Of a DNA stretch of 39,928 nt, positions 8,664-16,094 are shown piece after piece. Origin of the DNA: Piscibacillus halophilus (GTDB lineage Bacteria; Bacillota; Bacilli; Bacillales; Alkalibacillaceae); the NCBI RefSeq assembly GCF_900110685.1, contig NZ_FOES01000025.1:1-39928 (forward strand), written 5' to 3'. The notes below the pieces were generated by a model, which did not search any database, had not been told where the DNA came from, and saw nothing but the letters and a program-made list of their open reading frames with translations. A program made the position numbers and the translations under genes. Position 1 is the first letter of the stretch. Each line of letters begins with the position of its first letter.

Positions 8664-8708
8664 AAACTCGGCGAGTTTATTTGACATTATATATAAAACG
8701 TTTAAAAT
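8664..8708 (+). promoter_or_regulatory. promoter with upstream palindrome before the GbsR-type gene
   Basis: TTGACA (8681-8686) and TAAAAT (8703-8708) with a 16-nt spacer form a good sigma-A promoter. Just upstream is a 15-bp palindrome, AAACTCG-G-CGAGTTT (8664-8678). Its position beside the -35 box suggests an operator, perhaps for the GbsR-type protein itself. Confidence 0.65.
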
Positions 8709-8746
8709 GTATTATATAAATTAGACAAAAAGGAGGGTAACCCTAA

Positions 8747-9289
8747 TTGAGTAATCACTTAGAATCTCTACAAGAGTCACAGGATGTAATAGTTAGTGCC
8801 ATAGCACAATCCATGGTGATTTATGGAGTCACGCCATCAGTAGGACGTATTTATGGTGTCCTATATTTTTCGGATGAACCTTTAACATTAGATGACATAA
8901 AAGATCAAGTGGCAATGAGTAAAGCAAGTGTCAGTAATGGAATTCGAGAACTAATGGAAACTGAGATGGTAACTAAAGTTTGGAAAAAAGGGGAAAGAAA
9001 AGACCATTTCATAGCTGAAAAAGATTTCTTAAAGAATTTCCTGAACTTTTTTGTGAAGATGATTAGGCTTGAGCGTAGTTTACTCACTAAAGCTATAGAC
9101 CAGACAGAACCTGTTATTGAAGACATCGCCAATAATCCTGATAGCAAGGAAGCTGAACACATTGCTACTAGAGACCTTGAATTAATCGCTGATGCCAAGA
9201 ATTATTTAAATTGGATTATGCGACTTGCAAATTCTCTTGAATCTAGAGAGATTTTTAACCACCTTCCTACAGAACATCATAAGGAGTAA
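8747..9289 (+). CDS. GbsR-family winged-helix transcriptional regulator
   Basis: The 180-residue protein matches the GbsR/MarR type: a winged helix-turn-helix at about residues 30-90 (IYGVLYFSDEPLTLDDIKDQ, then MSKASVSNGIRELMETEMV and VWKKGERKDHF), followed by a helical C-terminal domain with DLELIADAKNYLNWIMRLANSLES. GbsR of B. subtilis senses choline and represses glycine betaine synthesis and choline uptake genes. Here the next genes are a cysteine hydrolase and a betaine-type binding lipoprotein, so control of compatible-solute or quaternary-amine use is likely but inferred. The start is TTG 8747, 9 nt after AGGAGGG. The stop is 5 nt before the next ATG: one operon. Confidence 0.88.
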   Translation: MSNHLESLQESQDVIVSAIAQSMVIYGVTPSVGRIYGVLYFSDEPLTLDDIKDQVAMSKASVSNGIRELMETEMVTKVWKKGERKDHFIAEKDFLKNFLNFFVKMIRLERSLLTKAIDQTEPVIEDIANNPDSKEAEHIATRDLELIADAKNYLNWIMRLANSLESREIFNHLPTEHHKE

Positions 9290-9294
9290 TACAG

Positions 9295-9951
9295 ATGAAA
9301 AGTAAAACAGCATTAGTATTGATTGACTTACAGAAAGAATCGAATTTTGGAATTAACAATATGGATCGTGTTATTCAAAATACAAAAGAGATAATTAAAA
9401 CAAGTAAAGCGTCTAATATCCCCGTTATATATACACGACAAATTAATCGTTTCGATGGTATTGGTCTTTCAATTGGTGAACCATTAAACGTAGATGGGAC
9501 ACCTTATTACTATAACTCCGACACAGAACAAGTTGATATTTTCGATGAGATTAAGCCAGATAAAGATGATATCGTAATCGATAAATATCGTTGGAGTGCT
9601 TTCCATGAGACGAGTTTAGATTTAATTCTTAGAAATTTAGGTGTGACAGACATAATAATTGGTGGCGTGGTGACAGATGGATGTCTTATGACATCAACTT
9701 TTGATGCCTATTTTAGAGATTATAAGATTCATTTGATTGAAGATATGTGTGGTGCCTCAAATGAAGGTGCACACATGTCAGCCATGATTACAATGGCTAA
9801 CTGGATTTATAACCTCAAAATTTACAACACTAATAACATGAAGAAAAAGATTAATGGGGAACAACACAATTTCTGGGAAGCAAATAAAGTGGATTCCTTA
9901 AAATTCACTCCCGAAACTTTTAGAGAGCAATATAAAAAGATTAAAACATAA
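9295..9951 (+). CDS. isochorismatase-family cysteine hydrolase
   Basis: The 218-residue protein has the isochorismatase-like alpha/beta fold with the usual triad visible as Asp11 (ALVLIDLQ), Lys97 (DIVIDKYRWSAF) and Cys130 (GGVVTDGCLMTS). Members hydrolyse amides and related bonds (nicotinamide, N-carbamoylsarcosine, ureido acids, isochorismate); the substrate cannot be read from the sequence. Its place between a GbsR-type regulator and a betaine-binding lipoprotein suggests a nitrogenous compatible-solute-related compound. A conserved C-terminal tail of about 45 residues extends past the catalytic core. The ATG has AAGGAG 8 nt upstream, overlapping the end of the regulator gene. Confidence 0.85.
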   Translation: MKSKTALVLIDLQKESNFGINNMDRVIQNTKEIIKTSKASNIPVIYTRQINRFDGIGLSIGEPLNVDGTPYYYNSDTEQVDIFDEIKPDKDDIVIDKYRWSAFHETSLDLILRNLGVTDIIIGGVVTDGCLMTSTFDAYFRDYKIHLIEDMCGASNEGAHMSAMITMANWIYNLKIYNTNNMKKKINGEQHNFWEANKVDSLKFTPETFREQYKKIKT

Positions 9952-9975
9952 AGAGAAAGGGAGAATTTATCATTT

Positions 9976-10836
9976 ATGAGAAATATCCTAGCAACAATAT
10001 TGCTGTTTATAGCTTTAATATTAGTAGCTTGTGGAGGGGATTCAAATAGTGAAAGCAAAGGAGAAATCGTTTTTGGTCAAACCTCTTGGACAAGTACTAA
10101 GGCTCCAACACAAATAGCAAAACAAATTTTAGAAGAAGCTGGATACGAGGTTGAGGTTATGCTATTGGATCAACCCGTCATTTGGGAAAGTATGAAACAT
10201 GAAGAAGTCGATTTTTTCATGGATGCTTGGTTACCTTACACTGAAGCAACCCTTTGGGAAGATTATAAAAATGACCTGCAAAAAGTAGCAACAAGCTACG
10301 AAGAGGTCCCTTTAGGTTGGGTGGTTCCAGAGTATGTCGAAGAAGAAACAATTGATGATTTAGCCGGTCAAGCTGAAAAATTTGACGGTGAGATTGTGAC
10401 AATCGGTGAAGGTGCAGGTATTGTTGATATCTCTAAGGAAGTCATGAATGATCCAAACTATGACTTAGAAGGGTATGAATTGGTACCTTCAAGTGAAGCA
10501 GCTATGATGTCTGTTATTGATGATAAAATCAAAAATGAGGAGCCCTTTATTATTACAGGGTGGAGGCCTCATTCTATGTTTTCTAAATATGATTTGAAGT
10601 TTTTAGAAGATACTCAAGAACATTTTAAATATGATAATGTCTATGTTTTATCATACAATGGAATTGAAGATCAATATCTTGAAGCATATGACATTCTTTC
10701 GCAGTGGAACATTGAAGTAACGGAATTAGAAGATATGATGAGAGCTTATGAAGAGGAAGATATATCCTTTGAAGAGTCAGCATCTGAGTGGATTGAAGAA
10801 AATCGTGATACCGTTGATCAATGGATTAATGATTAA
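9976..10836 (+). CDS. glycine-betaine/quaternary-amine ABC transporter substrate-binding lipoprotein
   Basis: The 286-residue protein starts with a lipoprotein signal peptide (MRNILATILLFIALILVAC, lipobox LVAC), then an OpuAC-type binding domain. Tryptophans in TSWTSTKAPT, DAWLPYTE and GWRPHSMF sit where family members form the aromatic cage for a trimethylammonium group. It should be anchored on the outer face of the membrane and deliver betaine or a related ligand. No permease or ATPase gene is adjacent, so it is an orphan that must share a transporter or act as a sensor. AAAGGGAG lies about 12 nt upstream of ATG, longer than ideal, and no better start is in frame. A terminator ends the three-gene operon. 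Confidence 0.88.
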   Translation: MRNILATILLFIALILVACGGDSNSESKGEIVFGQTSWTSTKAPTQIAKQILEEAGYEVEVMLLDQPVIWESMKHEEVDFFMDAWLPYTEATLWEDYKNDLQKVATSYEEVPLGWVVPEYVEEETIDDLAGQAEKFDGEIVTIGEGAGIVDISKEVMNDPNYDLEGYELVPSSEAAMMSVIDDKIKNEEPFIITGWRPHSMFSKYDLKFLEDTQEHFKYDNVYVLSYNGIEDQYLEAYDILSQWNIEVTELEDMMRAYEEEDISFEESASEWIEENRDTVDQWIND

Positions 10837-10841
10837 TGAAT

Positions 10842-10873
10842 AAAAGGGCTTGGTGATTCCAAGTCTTTTTTTT
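10842..10873 (+). terminator. terminator of the GbsR-type cassette
   Basis: GGCTTGG (10847-10853) pairs with CCAAGTC (10859-10865, with one G-T pair). A preceding A/G run extends the stem into the following eight-T run. Confidence 0.82.
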
Positions 10874-10913
10874 ACTAGATTTTATTTTTATCAGATAGTA
10901 TACAAATTATATT

Positions 10914-10941
10914 TTGATATTTATAAAAATTGTGATAATAT
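10914..10941 (+). promoter_or_regulatory. probable promoter of the TetR gene
   Basis: TTGATA (10914-10919), a 16-nt spacer and TAATAT (10936-10941) stand 23 nt before the tetR-type start codon. The region is AT-rich, so chance matches are possible. Confidence 0.5.
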
Positions 10942-10964
10942 AAAATTAAAGTAAGGAGGGGGTT

Positions 10965-11588
10965 ATGTCGGAATTACGTGAAAAAATCATACAATCTTCA
11001 TTACAGTTATTCTCTGAAAAAGGATTTCATGGAGTGACTGTTAGAGACATTGTTGAACATTGTCAAACATCAAAAGGTGGCTTTTATCACCACTTCAAAT
11101 CAAAAGATGAACTATTGTATGTCATTCATGATACGTTTGTTTCTTATGTATTAAATGAAGCAAATCAGGCCAAAAAGCGTTATCACCAACCCGTTCATCA
11201 ACTCCATGAAATGCTGAAATCGTTAGTTCGAGTTTATGATCTTTACAATCAACATATTGTCGTTTTTAATCAAGAATACAATTATTTGAAGCAAGAGTAT
11301 TATCAATTAATCAAGGAGAAAAGAGATTCATACGAAGAAATACTCAAAGGAGTTATCCGAGAAGGACAACGAGATGGTGATATTCGAATCGAATTACCTA
11401 CGACGGTTACCACTATGTCGATTTTAGGAATGGTTAACTGGACGTATCAATGGTATAAAAAAGATGGACCCAAAACCATTGACCAAATTGCATCTACTTA
11501 CATAGACATTATATTTAAAGGGCTATTAACAGAAAAAGCGATAAAAGAATATCAACTGTCTAAGCTTTCAAAGGAGTTAAAGTTTTAG
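10965..11588 (+). CDS. TetR/AcrR-family repressor of the downstream acyl-CoA operon
   Basis: The 207-residue protein has a typical N-terminal TetR helix-turn-helix (residues about 5-50, with GVTVRDIVEHCQTSKGGFYHHFKSKDELL) and a helical ligand-binding domain containing the family's GMVNWTYQWYKKDGP region. That tail resembles regulators of fatty-acid and branched-chain acyl-CoA catabolism such as FadR of Bacillus, whose effectors are acyl-CoAs. It precedes the leucine-type degradation operon in the same direction, and an 18-bp near-palindrome stands between them, so it most likely represses that operon and is released by an acyl-CoA intermediate (inference). The ATG follows a GGAGGGGG site. Confidence 0.9.
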   Translation: MSELREKIIQSSLQLFSEKGFHGVTVRDIVEHCQTSKGGFYHHFKSKDELLYVIHDTFVSYVLNEANQAKKRYHQPVHQLHEMLKSLVRVYDLYNQHIVVFNQEYNYLKQEYYQLIKEKRDSYEEILKGVIREGQRDGDIRIELPTTVTTMSILGMVNWTYQWYKKDGPKTIDQIASTYIDIIFKGLLTEKAIKEYQLSKLSKELKF

Positions 11589-11607
11589 GCTTTTATTTAA
11601 GCGCTTA

Positions 11608-11623
11608 ACGTAAGCGTTTTCAT
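11608..11623 (+). promoter_or_regulatory. cre-like CcpA site
   Basis: The 16-mer ACGTAAGCGTTTTCAT fits the cre consensus WTGNAANCGNWNNCWW with a single mismatch (C for T at position 2). It suggests carbon catabolite repression of the acyl-CoA operon. It directly overlaps a 12-bp palindrome, TTAAGCGCTTAA, at 11597-11608. Confidence 0.5.
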
Positions 11624-11635
11624 TAAGACTCACAC

Positions 11636-11653
11636 AGACCAACTAGTCGGTCT
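11636..11653 (+). promoter_or_regulatory. TetR-type operator before the leucine/isovalerate operon
   Basis: AGACCAACTAGTCGGTCT is an 18-bp inverted repeat with one mismatched pair (A against C) around a central ACTAGT. Spacing and symmetry are those of TetR-family operators; FadR-type sites of Bacillus also have a central ACTAGT-like core. It ends 23 nt before the TTG start of the dehydrogenase gene and just after the TetR gene. Confidence 0.72.
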
Positions 11654-11676
11654 TAAAATTAAGGGGGATGACAATA

Positions 11677-12819
11677 TTGAATTTTGAGTTAACAAAAGAA
11701 CAAGAAATGATTAGAAAGATGGTTCGTGATTTCGCCCAAGAAAAGATTGCACCTCGTGCAGTTGAGATTGATGTTAATGCTGAATTCCCAGAGGATATTT
11801 TCAAAGAAATGGGAGAGTTAGGTTTATTAGGAATTCCATTTCCTGAAGAGTACGGAGGCTCTGGAGGCGATACCGTATCTTACGCGTTGGCTGCTGAAGA
11901 AATTGCACGTGTATGTGGGAGTACAGGGTTAAGTTACGCTGCCGCTGTTTCACTTGGTTCTAGTCCTGTTTACTATTTCGGTACTGAAGAACAAAAAGAA
12001 AAATTCTTGAAACCGCTTGCATCTGGTAAAGCGTTAGGATCTTTTGGATTAACTGAGCCAAATGCTGGATCGGATGCAGGAGGAACGAAAACAACGGCGA
12101 AATTAGAAGGTAACGAGTATATTATTAATGGTGAAAAATGTTTCATCACCAATGCATCATATGCTCAACAAATTATCGTAACCGCTGTCACTGGTAAGGA
12201 TGATCGAGGTAAAAACATCATTTCGGCTATTATTGTTCCTACAGATACACCCGGACTAACGATTAATGACAACTACGATAAGATGGGAGTTCGTGGGTCA
12301 AATACAGCTGAAATTGTTTTAGAAGAAGTTCGTGTTCCTAAAGACAACTTATTAGGCGATCCGCAAAAAGGGTTTAAACAGTTTTTATACACATTAGATG
12401 GCGGTAGAATTTCGATTGCAGCATTAGGAGTGGGGATTGCACAAGCTTCTTTAGATCGAGCGTTAGCTTATGCTAAAGAGCGTAAGCAGTTTGGCCAATC
12501 CATTTCTAACTTCCAAGCGATTCAATTTAAATTAGCTGATATGGCAATGGAAGTCGAACTAGCCAGAAACATGGTTTTAAAAGCGGCATGGTTAAAAGAC
12601 CAAGATAAGAACTTTACAAAAGAAGCAGCATATGCAAAGTTGTTTGCAACAGAAACGGCCTTCCGTTCGGCCAACCAAGCGATTCAAATTCACGGTGGAT
12701 ATGGGTATATGCGTGAATATGAAGTTGAGCGTTATTTAAGAGATGCGAAATTACTAGAAATTGGCGAAGGGACATCTGAGGTACAGCGTTTAGTTATAGC
12801 ACGACAATTAGGTTGTTAA
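11677..12819 (+). CDS. yngJ: acyl-CoA dehydrogenase (YngJ/short-chain type)
   Basis: The flavoenzyme performs alpha,beta-dehydrogenation of an acyl-CoA, probably isovaleryl-CoA given the operon. The 380 residues cover the full family: N-terminal helices (LTKEQEMIRKMVRDFAQEKIAPRA), the FAD/substrate segment (GSFGLTEPNAGSDAGGTKTTA), and the C-terminal flavin/active-site block (IQIHGGYGYMREYEVERYLRDAK, IGEGTSEVQRLVIARQ). The catalytic base appears to be Glu364 in GEGTSE, as in short-chain enzymes; the position of the isovaleryl-specific Glu is a Gly (DGGRIS). TTG 11677 is preferred because AAGGGGG lies 9 nt upstream, whereas ATG 11668 touches that site. It is the first gene of the operon. Confidence 0.93.
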   Translation: MNFELTKEQEMIRKMVRDFAQEKIAPRAVEIDVNAEFPEDIFKEMGELGLLGIPFPEEYGGSGGDTVSYALAAEEIARVCGSTGLSYAAAVSLGSSPVYYFGTEEQKEKFLKPLASGKALGSFGLTEPNAGSDAGGTKTTAKLEGNEYIINGEKCFITNASYAQQIIVTAVTGKDDRGKNIISAIIVPTDTPGLTINDNYDKMGVRGSNTAEIVLEEVRVPKDNLLGDPQKGFKQFLYTLDGGRISIAALGVGIAQASLDRALAYAKERKQFGQSISNFQAIQFKLADMAMEVELARNMVLKAAWLKDQDKNFTKEAAYAKLFATETAFRSANQAIQIHGGYGYMREYEVERYLRDAKLLEIGEGTSEVQRLVIARQLGC

Positions 12820-12840
12820 TCATTAAGGAGGTATGAATCT

Positions 12841-14478
12841 ATGTCATTACTCGAATTAACGATTGGTGAGTTGTTAGAAAGGAAAGTGGATGAACACCCT
12901 GATCATGAAGCTGTGGTCTACCCTGAAAGAAATATTCGTTGGACCTATGAAGAATTTAACCAAAAAGTTAACAAAGTCGCTAAAGGTCTAATGGCACTAG
13001 ATGTTGAGAAAGGTGAACATATCGCCATTTGGGCAGATAATAAACCAGAATGGGTCACCACACAATTTGCTTCTGGAAAAATGGGGGCAGTATTAGTTAC
13101 CGTCAACACGAGCTATCGCGCACAAGAGTTAGAATATCTCCTACAACAGTCTGATACAACAACTTTAATTTTAACAGAAGAATTTAAAGGGTCTTCTTAT
13201 CTCGATATTTTAAAAGAGGTTGTTCCAGAGTTAGAAACGAGTGAAAAAGGAAACATCCAATCTAGTAAACTACCAAAGTTAAAAAACATCATTGTTTTAA
13301 GTGATCAACGTTACCCAGGTTGTTATAACTTTGACGATTTAATTCAGCTTGGTGAACGTGTAACAGATTCTGAACTCAACAAACGAAAACATGACCTAAA
13401 TTATAAAGATGTTATTAATATGCAATATACTTCTGGTACAACTGGCTTTCCTAAAGGAGTCATGTTGTCTCATTACAATATTGTTAATAATGGTAAGCAA
13501 GTGGCAGAATGTATTGAGCTTTCAAAAGAAAGTCGTCTATGCATACCCGTACCATTTTTCCATTGTTTCGGATGTGTCATGGGAACGTTAGCTACCGTTT
13601 CGCAAGGTGCAACGATGGTTGTGATTGAACAGTTTGATCCAGAAAAAGTTCTCAACGCAATTGAACAGGAAAAATGTACAGCTGTCCATGGTGTTCCAAC
13701 AATGTTCATTGCTGAGTTAAACCATCCGAATTTTGAACAATATGATTTGTCCTCCTTAAGGACAGGAATTATGGCAGGGTCCAATTGTCCGATGGAAGTA
13801 ATGAAAGATGTCATGAATAAAATGGGGGCATCTGATATTACAATCGCGTATGGTCAAACAGAGTCTTCACCAGTTATTACACAAACTCGAACCAATGATT
13901 CTATCGAACGACGTGTACGTACAGTTGGAAGAGCTCATCCAAATGTAGAGGTTAAAATCGTTCATCCTGGTACTAACGATGAAGTTCCTCCTAACACACC
14001 TGGTGAATTATGTACACGCGGTTATTTAGTGATGGAAGGTTATTATAATAACGAAGAAGCCACTTTAGCAGCGATTGACTCTGAAGGCTGGCTGCACACA
14101 GGTGATATTGGGATTATGGATGAAGAAGGTTATGTTGAAATTACCGGACGTATTAAAGACATGGTCATTCGCGGCGGAGAAAACATTTATCCACGTGAAA
14201 TAGAAGAGTTTCTATATAAGCACCCAGATATTGTTGATGTTCAAGTCATCGGTGTACCTGATCCAAAGTACGGCGAAGAGTTAATGGCATGGATTATCAC
14301 TAAAGAAGGTAAAGAATTAACAGCTGAAGAAGTTCGAGAATTCTGTAGTGGTAAGATTTCACATCATAAAATCCCTAAATACATTGAATTTACAGATGAA
14401 TATCCTATGACGGCAAGTGGTAAGATTCAAAAGTTTAAACTAAGAGAACAAGCAAAAGAAGTCATTATGCAAAAATAA
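12841..14478 (+). CDS. yngI: AMP-forming acyl-CoA ligase (YngI-like)
   Basis: This 545-residue ANL-superfamily enzyme activates a carboxylic acid with ATP and CoA. The P-loop-like motif YTSGTTGFPKGVMLS is at residues 196-210, the adenylate motif region AYGQTESSP follows, GWLHTGDIG and GRIKDMVIRGGENIYPREIE mark the hinge, and Lys528 in TASGKIQKFK is the catalytic lysine. In the operon it may feed isovalerate or methyl-branched acids, or ligate acetoacetate produced by HMG-CoA lyase; the sequence does not decide. The order after the dehydrogenase matches B. subtilis yngJ-yngI. The ATG has AAGGAGG 9 nt upstream. Confidence 0.9.
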   Translation: MSLLELTIGELLERKVDEHPDHEAVVYPERNIRWTYEEFNQKVNKVAKGLMALDVEKGEHIAIWADNKPEWVTTQFASGKMGAVLVTVNTSYRAQELEYLLQQSDTTTLILTEEFKGSSYLDILKEVVPELETSEKGNIQSSKLPKLKNIIVLSDQRYPGCYNFDDLIQLGERVTDSELNKRKHDLNYKDVINMQYTSGTTGFPKGVMLSHYNIVNNGKQVAECIELSKESRLCIPVPFFHCFGCVMGTLATVSQGATMVVIEQFDPEKVLNAIEQEKCTAVHGVPTMFIAELNHPNFEQYDLSSLRTGIMAGSNCPMEVMKDVMNKMGASDITIAYGQTESSPVITQTRTNDSIERRVRTVGRAHPNVEVKIVHPGTNDEVPPNTPGELCTRGYLVMEGYYNNEEATLAAIDSEGWLHTGDIGIMDEEGYVEITGRIKDMVIRGGENIYPREIEEFLYKHPDIVDVQVIGVPDPKYGEELMAWIITKEGKELTAEEVREFCSGKISHHKIPKYIEFTDEYPMTASGKIQKFKLREQAKEVIMQK

Positions 14479-14495
14479 ATAATAGGGGAGATCTT

Positions 14496-15842
14496 ATGTT
14501 TGAATCTGTTTTAATTGCAAATCGTGGAGAAATTGCAAAAAGAATTATTAAAACATGTAAACGATTAAATATCAGAACCATTGCAGTATATTCAGAGGCG
14601 GATGAAGCTTCACCACATGTAAAAGAAGCGGATGAAGCCTATCTCATTGGACCAGCCAGAGTTAATGAAAGCTACTTAAATGTAGACCGAATAATTGAAG
14701 TTGCTAAAGAGGCCAATGCTGAAGCTATACATCCTGGATACGGACTATTGAGCGAAAACACTGATTTTGCGAAACGCATTCAAGATGAAGGCATTGTTTT
14801 TGTTGGCCCTGATTCTTATGCAATTAATCAAATGGGTAGTAAATTAACAGCAAGAAAAACAATGGAAAAAGCAGGTGTACCCATTATCCCTGGAACAAAT
14901 GATCCGATTAGTACAACTGAAGAAGCAAAAGAATTTGCTAACAAAATCGGCTATCCTGTCATGCTAAAAGCATCCCACGGTGGTGGGGGAATCGGCATGC
15001 AAATTGTTCATAACGATCAAGAATTAGAAAAAGCATTTGAAAGTAATGCTAGACGTGCTGAACAATTCTTCGGTAATGGCACGATGTTTATTGAGAAGGT
15101 AATTGAAAACGCTCACCACATCGAAATCCAACTTTTAGCCGATCATCATGGAAATGTTCTTCATTTGTTTGATCGCGAATGTTCCATTCAACGTCGCCAT
15201 CAAAAAGTTATTGAAGAAGCACCTTCACCTCTATTAAAAGAGGAAACAAGACAGAAGATGGCGGACGCAGCTATCAAAGCGGCAAAAGCCATTCAATATA
15301 AAAATGCTGGCACAATTGAATTTTTAGTTGATGAAGACCAAAACTTTTACTTTTTAGAAATGAATACCCGCTTACAGGTTGAACATCCCGTCACGGAACA
15401 AATCACAGGAATCGATTTAGTCGAACAACAGCTAAAAGTGGCCTTTGGTGATGAATTAACATTAAAACAAGAAGACATTCAGATTCAAGGCCATTCGATT
15501 GAAGCAAGAATCTATGCAGAAGATCCTAAAACGTTCTTCCCGTCTCCAGGTAAAATTACTAAACTTTCACTACCTGAGGCACCATTCATTCGTCATGATG
15601 TAGCGGTAGAAAACGAATATCAAGTTACACCATTCTATGATCCAATGATTGCCAAACTCATTGTAAGTGGAAGTACTAGAGAAGAAACCGTTAAAAATCT
15701 TAAAACTGTATTATCTAAATATGAAGTGGAAGGAATTAAAACGAATCTTCCATTATTAAAAGATATCGTTGAATTACAAGCATTTAAAGATGGCCATACC
15801 CGCACATCTTTTATTCAAGAATACATTTTAGTCAATCAATAG
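14496..15842 (+). CDS. yngH: biotin carboxylase subunit, probably of methylcrotonyl-CoA carboxylase
   Basis: The 448-residue ATP-grasp enzyme carboxylates biotin with bicarbonate and ATP. It shows the N-terminal VLIANRGEIAKRIIKTCKRL segment, HPGYGLLSEN, the glycine-rich ATP loop KASHGGGGIGMQ, and the active-site stretch EMNTRLQVEHPVTEQITGIDLVEQQL. By length it is a stand-alone carboxylase without its own biotin domain, which the next gene supplies. The paralogue AccC of fatty acid synthesis looks alike; assignment to methylcrotonyl-CoA carboxylase rests on the operon with HMG-CoA lyase and a carboxyltransferase. Ribosome binding site AGGGGAG; 17 nt after yngI. Confidence 0.92.
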   Translation: MFESVLIANRGEIAKRIIKTCKRLNIRTIAVYSEADEASPHVKEADEAYLIGPARVNESYLNVDRIIEVAKEANAEAIHPGYGLLSENTDFAKRIQDEGIVFVGPDSYAINQMGSKLTARKTMEKAGVPIIPGTNDPISTTEEAKEFANKIGYPVMLKASHGGGGIGMQIVHNDQELEKAFESNARRAEQFFGNGTMFIEKVIENAHHIEIQLLADHHGNVLHLFDRECSIQRRHQKVIEEAPSPLLKEETRQKMADAAIKAAKAIQYKNAGTIEFLVDEDQNFYFLEMNTRLQVEHPVTEQITGIDLVEQQLKVAFGDELTLKQEDIQIQGHSIEARIYAEDPKTFFPSPGKITKLSLPEAPFIRHDVAVENEYQVTPFYDPMIAKLIVSGSTREETVKNLKTVLSKYEVEGIKTNLPLLKDIVELQAFKDGHTRTSFIQEYILVNQ

Positions 15843-15854
15843 GAGGAATTTAAC

Positions 15855-16067
15855 ATGAATCAAGTAACAGCAAGCATGGCAGGAAACGTATGGAAAGTAG
15901 TCGTTAATGAAGGGGATCAAGTAGAAAGCGGTCAAGATGTTGTCATCTTAGAATCTATGAAAATGGAAATCCCAATTGCAGCGGAAACAACTGGAACGGT
16001 TAAAGAATTAAAAGTTAATGAAGGTGACTTTGTCAATGAGGGAGACGTAATAGCTGTAATCGAGTAA
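15855..16067 (+). CDS. yngHB: small biotin carrier protein (biotinyl/lipoyl attachment domain)
   Basis: The 70-residue protein is a minimal biotinyl domain. Lys36 in ILESMKMEIPI is the biotinylated lysine, framed by the two symmetric half-folds (MAGNVWKVVVNEGDQVESGQ and TTGTVKELKVNEGDFVNEGD). It carries carboxybiotin between the carboxylase encoded just before it and the carboxyltransferase three genes later. Its length is that of stand-alone BCCPs such as YngHB rather than the longer AccB. The ATG has AGGAGG 8 nt upstream, beginning at the preceding stop codon. Confidence 0.93.
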   Translation: MNQVTASMAGNVWKVVVNEGDQVESGQDVVILESMKMEIPIAAETTGTVKELKVNEGDFVNEGDVIAVIE

Positions 16068-16094
16068 AGAACTTTTTTATAAAGGAGAGTCATT

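Noticed and set aside
8905-9198. Leftward 97-codon ORF within the GbsR-type gene
   Set aside because: Serine/leucine-rich antisense shadow without a ribosome binding site.
13473-13814. Leftward 113-codon ORF within the acyl-CoA ligase gene
   Set aside because: Antisense shadow of a conserved adenylation domain; no ribosome binding site.
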